The notes below the pieces were generated by a model. That model was not told where the DNA came from. It saw only the letters and a list, made by a program, of their open reading frames with translations, and ran no database searches. DNA of 49,090 nucleotides from Butyrivibrio sp. (lineage in GTDB: Bacteria > Bacillota > Clostridia > Lachnospirales > Lachnospiraceae): positions 1 through 49,090 of the forward strand of contig JAGBMP010000063.1 of NCBI GenBank assembly GCA_017634825.1, read 5' to 3'. Numbering within the stretch: the first letter of the stretch is position 1; every line of letters begins with the position of its first letter. The position numbers and the translations under genes were made by a program. Positions 8,737 through 17,187 of the stretch are shown piece after piece.

Positions 8737-8793
8737 AAAAAGGCGAGAGAAAGCAAACTGTGTTCCCCACAGTATATGTGCTCACTCTCGCCT
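8737..8793 (-). promoter_or_regulatory. Leader attenuator hairpin of the glpA-like operon (GlpP-type target, copy 2)
   Basis: On the minus strand, outer arms AGGCGAGAG (8785-8793) and CTCTCGCCT (8741-8749) pair, an internal loop follows, and an inner stem ACTGTG/CACAGT closes a 5-base apical loop GGGAA (8763-8767). A U-run follows the outer stem, so this is a terminator in an untranslated leader between the promoter and the start at 8691. The same design occurs ahead of glpP (11822-11877) with different stem sequences but the same loop. Confidence 0.75.
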
Positions 8794-8817
8794 CCCGTTC
8801 AATATAAAGTTAATTCT

Positions 8818-8845
8818 ATGATACTACTATTCGGTCTTTGTGCAA
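8818..8845 (-). promoter_or_regulatory. SigA-type promoter of the glpA-like operon
   Basis: TTGCAC (8840-8845) and TATCAT (8818-8823) are spaced by 16 bases on the minus strand and lie just downstream of the glpF stop. Transcription should start near 8811, giving a leader of about 120 bases that contains the attenuator. The -35 box lies in the dyad TTTGTGC-TT-GCACAAA (8838-8853), and the word TTGCACAAA also occurs in the glpP promoter. Confidence 0.65.
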
Positions 8846-8874
8846 GCACAAATCCTATTCGATTAGCATTTAAA

Positions 8875-9597
8875 TCAGCCAAACATTCCAGCGCCTGCAA
8901 GAACGTTGTAAAGAAGAGATGCAACGATACCGCCGCAGATAGGAGCTACTGCAGGGATCCAGCCATAACCCCAGTTGCCGTTCTTCTTGCCGAAGTTAGG
9001 AGCAAGGAGCTGATAAGCAATACGAGGAGCAGTATCTCTTGCTGCGTTCATAGCGTATCCTGTAAGTCCACCGAAGGAAGCACCGCATGCAACGATTACG
9101 CCGTATACGAGAACCCATACAGTGCGGTCTGAGCCAGCAGGGATCAGAGCCAGTGTGAATACAAGGATGAATGTAGCGCAGAACTCTGAAAGGAAGTTCA
9201 GAACCTGGTTAGGGATTGAAGGTGCTGTGCAGAAGCATCCGCGAACAACATCATCATTAGCTGTAGCCTTGATGTGATCTCCGTAGAGAACCATAAGGAT
9301 AGCTGCGCCGCAGAAACCACCGAGCATCTGAGCAATGATCTGTCCTGCAACTGTTGACCAGTCACCGCTTCTGATAGCGATACCGATTGTAACTGCAGGG
9401 TTGAATGCTGAAGGGCATCCTGTAAAGTTGCTCATTGCAAATGCAGGAACCATAACTGCCATTCCCCATCCGATAAGGATGTGAACAGCTCCGCCGCCCT
9501 TGAATCCTGACTTCTCAAGTGATACGTTACAGCAAACGCCATCTCCGAGGAGTACCAGAATAAGTGTTCCGATAAACTCGCCTAAATAAATGCTCAT
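8875..9597 (-). CDS. glpF: Glycerol uptake facilitator (MIP/aquaglyceroporin)
   Basis: This 240-residue protein has six membrane helices and the two half-helix signatures of the MIP family: a normal NPA at residues 66-68 (FNPAVTIG) and, in the second half, N184-A185-A186 followed by R187 (MNAARDTAPR), where NPAR is usual. The conserved Arg of the selectivity filter and the long loops of glycerol-permeable members (for example GDH after helix 3) are kept. It lets glycerol diffuse into the cell for GlpK. It follows glpK by 57 bases with a GGGGG ribosome site and lies upstream of a separate promoter for the dehydrogenase genes. The NAA variant is worth attention but does not by itself argue against function. 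Confidence 0.95.
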   Translation of the reverse strand: MSIYLGEFIGTLILVLLGDGVCCNVSLEKSGFKGGGAVHILIGWGMAVMVPAFAMSNFTGCPSAFNPAVTIGIAIRSGDWSTVAGQIIAQMLGGFCGAAILMVLYGDHIKATANDDVVRGCFCTAPSIPNQVLNFLSEFCATFILVFTLALIPAGSDRTVWVLVYGVIVACGASFGGLTGYAMNAARDTAPRIAYQLLAPNFGKKNGNWGYGWIPAVAPICGGIVASLLYNVLAGAGMFG

Positions 9598-9654
9598 AAT
9601 AAATACCCCCTTTTAGTATTATGTGATTTTTTCCTCACCTAAGTTAATCAGTTA

Positions 9655-11160
<1,506 letters not shown>

Positions 11161-11223
11161 TTAACCCTCCTTTTTCTTGTGAAAGAAATAATATTATTAA
11201 AGCCCCTTCGCTTTAACTTCTCT

Positions 11224-11805
11224 TTAAAGCTCCCACACATCATGATTGGTGGTGGAAATTGCAAGTGCCCCGGCATCCAGTGCGTTCATCACATCTTCCT
11301 TGTCCGCTATTAACCCCCCGGCTATAATCGGAACTCTGCTGACCTTGTTGATCCGCTTTATCATCTTCGGAAGAACTATGCCCGGTAAAAACTCGATAAT
11401 ATCAGGTTTTATTCCGGGGCTTCTTGCCTGCTTTTCTATGTTCTGCAGTGCCAGAGAATCCAGTATAAAGTATCTCAGCACTGTATTTAGCTCAAGTTCT
11501 CTTGCGTGTTGAATGAGATTGCTCTTTGTGGTGATGATCCCATCTGCTTTTGTGTTGTTCTTAATAAAGTCAAGGCATACGTCCTTGGAGTTATTAAGTC
11601 CTGTTATCAGATCCACATGCACCATTGCAACCTTACCGGTTTTCTTGATCTTGTCGACTATGGTCGGTATGCTGCATATGTCTCCGTATAATACAAATAT
11701 GATCTCTATGTCTTCTGTCAGAGCCACTTCAAGGCCGTTATCATCCTTAACTGCCGCGATGATAGGGTTGGACTCTATTTTGTTAATAAATTCTCGGTTT
11801 TTCAT
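11224..11805 (-). CDS. glpP: Glycerol-3-phosphate-responsive antiterminator
   Basis: This 193-residue protein matches the GlpP family: a TIM-barrel-like fold with VMVHVDLxxGL-type segment (AMVHVDLITGL), IITTKSNLIQHA, a phosphate-site segment IEFLPGI and VPIIAGGLI. In Bacillus, GlpP binds leader RNA of glp genes in the presence of glycerol-3-phosphate and prevents termination. I start it at the ATG at 11805. The frame is open to a TTG at 11838, but that lies within the leader terminator, and neither start has a convincing ribosome site, so translation may be weak. It is the first gene of glpP-glpK-glpF and sits behind its own attenuator, which suggests that it controls its own synthesis. Confidence 0.9.
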   Translation of the reverse strand: MKNREFINKIESNPIIAAVKDDNGLEVALTEDIEIIFVLYGDICSIPTIVDKIKKTGKVAMVHVDLITGLNNSKDVCLDFIKNNTKADGIITTKSNLIQHARELELNTVLRYFILDSLALQNIEKQARSPGIKPDIIEFLPGIVLPKMIKRINKVSRVPIIAGGLIADKEDVMNALDAGALAISTTNHDVWEL

Positions 11806-11821
11806 TTCTATTTTGATAAAT

Positions 11822-11877
11822 AAAAAAAGAGCAAACAAAGTAAAATGAGGTTCCCCCTCATTTAACCCTTACTCTTT
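11822..11877 (-). promoter_or_regulatory. Leader attenuator hairpin of glpP-glpK-glpF (GlpP-type target, copy 1)
   Basis: On the minus strand, AAAGAG (11872-11877) pairs with CTCTTT (11826-11831). Inside, after an internal loop, AAATGAGG/CCTCATTT closes a GGGAA apical loop (11851-11855). A U-run of seven (11822-11828) makes it a terminator 17 bases before the glpP ATG. It has the same architecture as the 8737-8793 hairpin. Confidence 0.78.
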
Positions 11878-12000
11878 TCTCAAGGCTCTCTATAAATTTT
11901 AATATACACCAGGATGTCTCGTTCATTCTGTCACCGTTTCAAACTTCCAAAAATCAAAACTCTTCGAATCGACTGTCGGTCAGTTCTTTACGACAAAATC

Positions 12001-12029
12001 ATCATATCTCTTATTTGTGCAAATTGCAA
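12001..12029 (-). promoter_or_regulatory. SigA-type promoter of the glpP-glpK-glpF operon
   Basis: TTGCAA (12024-12029) and TATGAT (12001-12006) are separated by exactly 17 bases. The start point should be near 11994, giving an untranslated leader of about 190 bases that ends in the attenuator hairpin. The spacer contains TTGCACAAA, which also lies in the second glp promoter. Confidence 0.7.
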
Positions 12030-12091
12030 TAGCCCTATTTATACTTTTTTTATTTTTTGTACTATTTAACAAATATATTGTACAATTTTCG

Positions 12092-12123
12092 GCATAATAT
12101 AACACAAAAAGTATATATTATGC
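12092..12123. repeat. Inverted repeat, 10-bp arms
   Basis: GCATAATATA (12092-12101) and TATATTATGC (12114-12123) are exact inverse copies around a 12-base spacer. They lie 63-94 bases upstream of the -35 box of the glpP promoter. There is no U-run, so an operator is more likely than a terminator. Confidence 0.5.
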
Positions 12124-12171
12124 ACAACACACTTTAAAGCATTAAAGCATTCAGTTGGCAAAATGTGCATA

Positions 12172-12190
12172 AATGTCATTAATTGACATT
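12172..12190. repeat. Palindrome AATGTCA-N5-TGACATT
   Basis: Arms 12172-12178 and 12184-12190 match exactly; the half-site TGTCA recurs at 12193-12197. It may be a protein-binding site upstream of the glycerol operon. Confidence 0.45.
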
Positions 12191-12211
12191 GCTGTCATAT
12201 ATATCAGGAGG

Positions 12212-12242
12212 CAAAATAAAACCTCAGGTCTTAAACCTGAGG
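12212..12242 (-). terminator. Rho-independent terminator of the 12231-12539 gene
   Basis: CCTCAGGT (12235-12242) and ACCTGAGG (12222-12229) form the stem, and TTTTATTTT follows on the minus strand. The stop codon of the gene lies in the loop, so the last codons form one arm. Confidence 0.85.
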
Positions 12243-12539
12243 TCTGTCTGCTGATGTATTTGTGTTATCAACCATCATATTTATGGCTTCAACTGCCACT
12301 TCATAGAGCATAGCCATTTCCTTGGCTCCCTCGTCATCTTTTTCAGCAATCTTTCTGTACTGATTTGTAAAATATACCTTAGCCTGCTCTATTGTTCCCC
12401 TGGGAATCGCATGGCCGTTTGCATACATTGCACCTGTTTCAGTGTTGAACTTATTGGAAGTATACTTTGCTTTCTGTGCATCCCCCACTCCCATAGATTT
12501 CGCCAGTGAGTGTATCAGATCTTCTCTTTCCTGTGCCAT
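12231..12539 (-). CDS. Small hypothetical protein, 102 residues
   Basis: I do not recognise this family. The protein is soluble, charged and mostly helical: residues 1-15 are an amphipathic helix (EREDLIHSLAKSMGV), the middle has NGHAIPRGTIEQAKVYF and the end is a helix ending in a polar Asn/Thr/Ser tail. There is no signal peptide or membrane segment. The start is well supported: AGGAGGAGAC precedes the ATG, and a TTTAAA-17-TATAAT promoter (12579-12607) lies at a good distance. The gene has its own terminator, so it is a single-gene unit. The codon use and strong signals say it is real and probably well expressed. Confidence 0.7.
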   Translation of the reverse strand: MAQEREDLIHSLAKSMGVGDAQKAKYTSNKFNTETGAMYANGHAIPRGTIEQAKVYFTNQYRKIAEKDDEGAKEMAMLYEVAVEAINMMVDNTNTSADRPQV

Positions 12540-12578
12540 AGTCTCCTCCTGATGGTCTTCGTAATAATATCTAGGTTT

Positions 12579-12607
12579 ATTATAGTATAACGAGCAGTAT
12601 ATTTAAA
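12579..12607 (-). promoter_or_regulatory. Promoter of the 102-residue hypothetical gene
   Basis: TTTAAA (12602-12607), a 17-base spacer and TATAAT (12579-12584) on the minus strand. It lies right after the stop of the 12612-13721 gene. Confidence 0.55.
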
Positions 12608-12611
12608 TCTT

Positions 12612-13721
12612 TTATTCTCCTACAGCCTCATAAGCTGTATAAAACGTCTCTACATGATCAAACCTGTAATATGCATCTCCCTTAATGGAAGCTGCACTTC
12701 CCGGCTCAAGGCACACTTCATCGGTGTTCTGGGGGATCATCCACATGCAGTCCACAAGCTCTTTTCCGTCAAAGAAAAGAACATAAGCATCCACTTTGAC
12801 CTTTTTGTCAGATTTATTCTCCGCCGTAAGAATTGCAGAGTTGCCTTCTACCGCGGTATAGACTGCCACGTCTGCCGACATGTCTTTTTCATAAGGGTCA
12901 CGCTTTGATATAGAGAACTCAAAGGCATCGGGAATGCTTCCGCCAAGGTCCTTTTTATCAAATCTTCCCTCGAAGACAAAGACACTTCCGTCCCTTACAA
13001 CCTCCACGGTCTTCTCGGAAATTGCCATCTCATTTCCGTCCTTGTCTCTGGCTGTAAAGATACACTCATATCTGCACATATCTCCTGATTTGTTCTGCAA
13101 AACCAGGACCGGATTGGCATTGTGATCATCCTCCCTGAAATACTGGGCTATTATAAGGGTACCCACTGGAAGTCCGCCGTAGGACGGCATGTCATCATCA
13201 GATGGCGCGATGGAGATTATTCCTCCTTTATTCCTCTCAGAAGGAGCAATACTGTCAAGACTTTCAAATATCTCCGGAAGCTTTTCTGAAGATGCTAAAG
13301 CGCCGGAGTTATTTGCCGCCTCTTCGCTGTGAGTCTTGGGAGTATTGGAGTAATAGGTTATCTCTTCATCTGCATTATCACTTATATTTTCTTCTACAAG
13401 AGCTGTATCTTCTTCCCTGATGATCCCCAGGCCTTTGGCGAGATTCGAATAATTGTTTATCATGATCTGCTGATAAAAATTTCTTCCGCTCTCATCCGGT
13501 GTTGGAAGATGCAGACCAAAGGTGTTCAGATACATAACAATGGGAAGCAGAATTCCCGCAAGGGAAATCGCCAGGATCCTTACAACATCTATGGACTTTT
13601 CCTCAATGATCAGTCTTATGCCCATAATAAATGACACCAGTGACGGAACTAGTCCCACCAGAAAAAACGAGCTGATAAGCCCAATAATTGAGGTTATAAG
13701 TGCAATTGTAGTTATATGCAT
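12612..13721 (-). CDS. Membrane-anchored hypothetical protein with beta-rich outer domain
   Basis: This 369-residue protein is of unknown function. The first 65 residues hold two membrane helices (about 3-35 and 46-65; ITSIIGLISSFFLVGLVPSL is one), like the DUF4190-type anchor of Firmicute lipoproteins and surface proteins. A low-complexity acidic linker follows (about 90-180), and the last 190 residues look like two beta-sandwich modules similar to FxLYD-type domains (ENKSDKKVKVDAYVLFFDGK). The ATG at 13721 follows GAGGGG at 7 bases, and a TTGACA box (13775-13780) lies upstream. The outer half probably faces outside and may bind a partner. No enzymatic motif is visible. Confidence 0.65.
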   Translation of the reverse strand: MHITTIALITSIIGLISSFFLVGLVPSLVSFIMGIRLIIEEKSIDVVRILAISLAGILLPIVMYLNTFGLHLPTPDESGRNFYQQIMINNYSNLAKGLGIIREEDTALVEENISDNADEEITYYSNTPKTHSEEAANNSGALASSEKLPEIFESLDSIAPSERNKGGIISIAPSDDDMPSYGGLPVGTLIIAQYFREDDHNANPVLVLQNKSGDMCRYECIFTARDKDGNEMAISEKTVEVVRDGSVFVFEGRFDKKDLGGSIPDAFEFSISKRDPYEKDMSADVAVYTAVEGNSAILTAENKSDKKVKVDAYVLFFDGKELVDCMWMIPQNTDEVCLEPGSAASIKGDAYYRFDHVETFYTAYEAVGE

Positions 13722-13783
13722 GAAAGTCCCCTCAAGTTTCTGTGCATATTTTACAAAAGTAATTCAAATCTAAATGTCAATAC

Positions 13784-13811
13784 TTGTATATAGAATATTT
13801 TATACTACAAT
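13784..13811 (+). promoter_or_regulatory. Promoter of the 56-residue plus-strand gene
   Basis: TTGTAT (13784-13789), a 16-base spacer and TACAAT (13806-13811), 49 bases before the start. A minus-strand TTGACA (13775-13780) for the opposite gene lies next to it, so this 138-base gap carries divergent promoters. Confidence 0.5.
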
Positions 13812-13859
13812 ATATGGTAGTTAAAGTGTTATGTAAAAGTATTGTGAGGAGGTAGAGAT

Positions 13860-14030
13860 ATGACAACAGCTGCGACATTGGAAGCGCTTGATCTTAGTGT
13901 TATCCGCAACATTCTTCGTTCGATGATTAATGAGCACTGGTCAGTTACAGAGGCTCTTGATGAATATGATATTCCGGATTCTCTTCGTGAGGAGTATGAA
14001 GCTCTTATCGAGAAGTGCTTTATTGATTAA
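13860..14030 (+). CDS. Small acidic protein, 56 residues
   Basis: A short gene with an excellent ribosome site (AGGAGGT, 7 bases before the ATG) and its own promoter. The product is soluble, acidic and helical (ATLEALDLSVIRNILRSMIN at residues 5-24, then EHWSVTEALDEYDIPDSLRE), with the look of a small helix-turn-helix or adaptor protein. I do not recognise a family. Its stop shares the sequence TTAA with the stop of the convergent esterase-like gene, so the two coding regions overlap by 4 bases and no terminator fits between them. The plus-strand transcript must therefore run antisense into that gene unless Rho stops it. Confidence 0.72.
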   Translation: MTTAATLEALDLSVIRNILRSMINEHWSVTEALDEYDIPDSLREEYEALIEKCFID

Positions 14031-15217
14031 GAGTTTTTAAGAAGGTCGAGTCCCACATCATAGACTTTTCCTTCTACTGCATCTTTGAGCCAGTCAGCCA
14101 TAGAGATCCCGCTTTGAGTAAACAGCGTAAAATGAGGTTCTCTCACACTGCAATGCACAGTCCCGCCCATGGTAATGAGCGGGATTTTCCATTCATTTAA
14201 GAAAATCCCAAAATGAGGTGTTATCTCTTTTAACTGACGAATCATCTCACAGAGCTGATCGTAGTATTCCTTCTGCACATCAGCATCCGTCTCATACTTC
14301 TTGTTTATTATATCGTTATAATAAGCACTCAGAAGATAATCATGTATTGAACTTGAATATAAAAGAGTGAATCTATCGCCGTACTTACTGTAGAGATCCT
14401 TATACCATTCCAGAGTGATATTGTCCCCATGAATAGGCTTCCAGAAGCTCTCTTTCGCCTGCCATATGTTTTTGGCCGTAGAGCGCCATTTCTTGTAAAG
14501 GAGCTGCCCACTGTCGGAAAAGAGTGTGATGTTTCTTGCGTTCGGATAATAGTTATCCACCACTTCTCCCGCAAGAGCAGGCACAGCAAAAGCACCGGCG
14601 GAATTGCCGGCTATAAGAAGGTGTGATGGTGCAGGAAAAAGCTCTTTTGCCACCTTCATGCTCTCAAGAAAATTCACATAGCCATGAAAATGGAGTATCT
14701 CATCGCTTCCATCCTCTGCCTTATATGGGTAGTCGTGGTTACCGATGTGGAAGTCTCCCGTTGCATAGGTTATGACAACAAAGCTCCAGTCCCTGAAGGG
14801 ATTGGCCTCGTTCTTAATATCGGTGATACCGACATTTATATTCATAAGCTGGGTAAAGGGTCTTAGATTGTTCCAGTAAAAGTTAGGCTGTCTTGACGCA
14901 ACTTTTCCGCCGGTAACGGGTCTTGCAGCGGTATATTCATTCCAGGCCACTCCTCCACCCGAGAAAAACACGCACAGTTTATCGGGATCAGCCAGCTTTA
15001 CATAGATGTAATACTCTGACCCATCCCCCGAAAGTCCCTTTTCAAGCGGCACTCTGTACCACGTCATCTTTTCGGGGTCCTCAGGAAGATCCTCTGCCTT
15101 TCTTCCGGAATTCTCAATGGCTCTGCTTATGGAATTCTCTACAAAATCCCCTGCTCTTGAAGCAAACACAATACCTCGTTTGATATTGTTTTTATTAAGT
15201 CTGTTCTTGATGCTCAT
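14027..15217 (-). CDS. Pectin-acetylesterase-type serine hydrolase
   Basis: This 396-residue alpha/beta hydrolase carries the features of the pectin acetylesterase/NOTUM family: the oxyanion strand FFSGGGVAW (84-92), the nucleophile motif GNSAG (204-208, Ser206), the Asp in FSDSG (Asp235) and the His in GGTVHC (His355). There is no signal peptide, so it acts inside the cell, unlike the secreted plant enzymes. It is the last gene of a four-gene operon and overlaps the DUF6320 gene by ATGA. Together with the acyltransferase two genes upstream it suggests that acyl groups are put on and taken off a cell-made or imported glycan or lipid. The substrate is unknown. Confidence 0.8.
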   Translation of the reverse strand: MSIKNRLNKNNIKRGIVFASRAGDFVENSISRAIENSGRKAEDLPEDPEKMTWYRVPLEKGLSGDGSEYYIYVKLADPDKLCVFFSGGGVAWNEYTAARPVTGGKVASRQPNFYWNNLRPFTQLMNINVGITDIKNEANPFRDWSFVVITYATGDFHIGNHDYPYKAEDGSDEILHFHGYVNFLESMKVAKELFPAPSHLLIAGNSAGAFAVPALAGEVVDNYYPNARNITLFSDSGQLLYKKWRSTAKNIWQAKESFWKPIHGDNITLEWYKDLYSKYGDRFTLLYSSSIHDYLLSAYYNDIINKKYETDADVQKEYYDQLCEMIRQLKEITPHFGIFLNEWKIPLITMGGTVHCSVREPHFTLFTQSGISMADWLKDAVEGKVYDVGLDLLKNS

Positions 15218-15879
15218 ATATTAAACATCTTCTCCGATGCGTTCTTAAGATCTCTGAATCTGAAAATTACCAGTGCAGCGATAAGTATCATATAAGTGAT
15301 AATGCTTGCTACTGCCGGCCATGGGAAAGTATTCATGCCGTTTCTGATAAAAATAATCTGAACAAGTGCCATTACAAAATCAAGGACGATATACAGGATA
15401 TACTCGTCAAGACGAAGTTTAAGCACCCACGCAATGATGTTAGTTGCGATGGCAAGTCCTATCAGTGTCATTGGGATCATCCAATTGACACTCCAGCCAT
15501 GGAAGCCGGTCTTTATATCGATATAGAAATCAACTACAATCGCAACGACAACCTCAAAAGTTATGACCTTGATAAGGTTATTTCTGAGATACATGGTTGC
15601 AATAACATCAATCCAGGCAACAAGAAGCCCCAACATAACAGGGCCTATAAAAGAGAACTCCCCTTTTGTCATTATATTGATGGCCCCAAAGATAATCTCC
15701 GATGCTATAAACAAAAAAGTACACATCTTAAGGAAAGTGATATTGCTGATCTTTCTCTTTTCAAGGACCGGGAATGAAGGATTCTCATCCCCTTCCACTT
15801 CCTTAAGTCTTCCCTGGCACAGAGGGCAGCATTCCTTTCTGCCTCTTATTTTTACATTACATTTCTGACAAATCTGCAT
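15214..15879 (-). CDS. DUF6320 protein: zinc ribbon plus six membrane helices
   Basis: This 221-residue protein begins with a zinc-ribbon pair, CQKC (residues 4-7) and CPLC (18-21), and has six membrane segments from about residue 48 to 210. It resembles the DUF6320 proteins that accompany alcohol-acetyltransferase-like genes in Lachnospiraceae. It starts immediately after the stop of the acyltransferase gene (TAA then ATG) and overlaps the esterase gene by ATGA, so all three are tightly coupled. It may anchor the two soluble enzymes at the membrane. No catalytic motif is visible and the function is unknown. Confidence 0.75.
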   Translation of the reverse strand: MQICQKCNVKIRGRKECCPLCQGRLKEVEGDENPSFPVLEKRKISNITFLKMCTFLFIASEIIFGAINIMTKGEFSFIGPVMLGLLVAWIDVIATMYLRNNLIKVITFEVVVAIVVDFYIDIKTGFHGWSVNWMIPMTLIGLAIATNIIAWVLKLRLDEYILYIVLDFVMALVQIIFIRNGMNTFPWPAVASIITYMILIAALVIFRFRDLKNASEKMFNI

Positions 15880-17157
15880 TTACTCTTTTTCCTCGTACAT
15901 ATCGTAATCGTTGGTTCCAAGCTCAATTTCAATTCCCTCCTCAGAGAGGCATCTGAAGAAATTAAGCATGGTCTTATGAGTCTTAAAGGGTGAAACCTCA
16001 CCGAATACCATCTTGTCTTTGAAGGTGCATACGCATACCTGCTGAGACGAAGCGGTCATAAAGGCACTGAATCTGTCGATATAATCAGAAACTTCAGGAG
16101 GCATCTTGATCTGTCCAAGGTTAGACATTGATGTTGTAACGCCCCTCTTGGCAGCTCTGTCGAATCTTCCGATGGTGAAGTCCTTGATTGGAAGCGGAAC
16201 CATCTTGATCGCCAGGTTGTGTTCCAAGGATGAGTAGGAATTCATGGTCTTTTCTATATTTTCAGATGAGAGTTTCTCCTTAAAGTCCTTGGCAACGGGT
16301 TCTATTATGCTCTTTAACTCACCGTCATAGTTCTTGGGATCATAGTCAATATTTATGACACCAAAGAAGTTTCTCGCTGTTCCGCTCTTAAAGAACTGGC
16401 GCAGGTTAACAGGCACACTGACTACAATATGTCTTCTCCTCTGATGTCTGTTCATGCCCTGTATCACAGCCTTTATGTATAGAGCGACACACAAAACACC
16501 TACTGTTGACTCATACTTGTGGGCAAGATCAAGGAACTTGGACGCCGACACGGTTCCTTCAAGAAGGTGAGGCAAAAGATTGTCATCCACTTCTCCCGTT
16601 ACCTGATAAGCCTTAACGGATCTCATCTCTCCCAGCTGCTTAAGGCCTTTTTGCTTGGAGTAGTTGTCAGTGAAGGCATCCACATTCTTCTCTTCCACGG
16701 AAAAATCATCGGCGGGTTTAATATCCTCGCTGAGGTTATGCCTTATCTGTAGGTATCTTGTAACAAGATTTTTAAAAAACATGAAAGCTCCGGTACCGTC
16801 TGCCAGTACATGGAACATCTCAAGATTTATCCTCTTGTTAAAGTAGCCCACCCTGTATAAAAGATTCTTTTTACCGGGAATATAAAGAGGAAGGCAGGCA
16901 GGAGTATGCTCCTGTTCCACCTTGGCCATTAAATTGCTGTCCTCGAGATAATACCAGAAAATCCCCCTGTGAAGAACACAGTTAAAGAAAGGAAATTCTT
17001 CTATCGTATCATCCAGCGCCTGCTGAAGGATTTCGGGATTAACCTCCTCCTTCAGCTCGCATGTAAGTCTGAATACTCTGGTATTGGCTCCCTTTGCAGT
17101 TGAAGGTACAATCTTCGCCGCATTGTCGAGCTTATACCAGTTTGCTCTTCTCTCCAT
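15880..17157 (-). CDS. Alcohol-acetyltransferase/condensation-like acyltransferase
   Basis: This 425-residue protein has the HxxxDG active-site motif of CoA-dependent acyltransferases (HVLADG, residues 116-121), the N-terminal beta-rich half leading up to it, and a second half with a typical SMSNLGQ strand. This layout fits the alcohol acetyltransferase (AATase/PapA5/condensation) superfamily. It would move an acyl group from a thioester to a hydroxyl on an unknown acceptor. It is soluble. It starts 30 bases after the end of the beta-helix gene and is followed at once by the DUF6320 gene. A role in wax-ester or glycolipid acylation is as likely as one in polysaccharide acetylation. Confidence 0.8.
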   Translation of the reverse strand: MERRANWYKLDNAAKIVPSTAKGANTRVFRLTCELKEEVNPEILQQALDDTIEEFPFFNCVLHRGIFWYYLEDSNLMAKVEQEHTPACLPLYIPGKKNLLYRVGYFNKRINLEMFHVLADGTGAFMFFKNLVTRYLQIRHNLSEDIKPADDFSVEEKNVDAFTDNYSKQKGLKQLGEMRSVKAYQVTGEVDDNLLPHLLEGTVSASKFLDLAHKYESTVGVLCVALYIKAVIQGMNRHQRRRHIVVSVPVNLRQFFKSGTARNFFGVINIDYDPKNYDGELKSIIEPVAKDFKEKLSSENIEKTMNSYSSLEHNLAIKMVPLPIKDFTIGRFDRAAKRGVTTSMSNLGQIKMPPEVSDYIDRFSAFMTASSQQVCVCTFKDKMVFGEVSPFKTHKTMLNFFRCLSEEGIEIELGTNDYDMYEEKE

Positions 17158-17187
17158 AAACGTTAATTACCTTTATCTTAATTCTGA

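Larger units (their letters stand above)
11839..12230 (-). other. 392-base non-coding region upstream of glpP
   Basis: I see no gene here. From the glpP side it holds the leader with the attenuator, the promoter at 12001-12029, and an AT-rich stretch with two inverted repeats: a 10-bp pair at 12092-12101/12114-12123 and a 7-bp pair at 12172-12178/12184-12190. At the far end is the terminator of the 12231-12539 gene. The repeats may be regulator sites for the glycerol operon. Confidence 0.6.

Noticed and set aside
8710-9132. 140-residue plus-strand frame over the glpF end
   Set aside because: It runs antisense through the glp leader hairpin and glpF and has Cys/Ser-rich shadow composition.
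11839-12000. T-box or metabolite riboswitch in the glpP leader
   Set aside because: No T-box sequence or known aptamer is visible; the two-tier hairpin and GlpP coding nearby explain the leader better.
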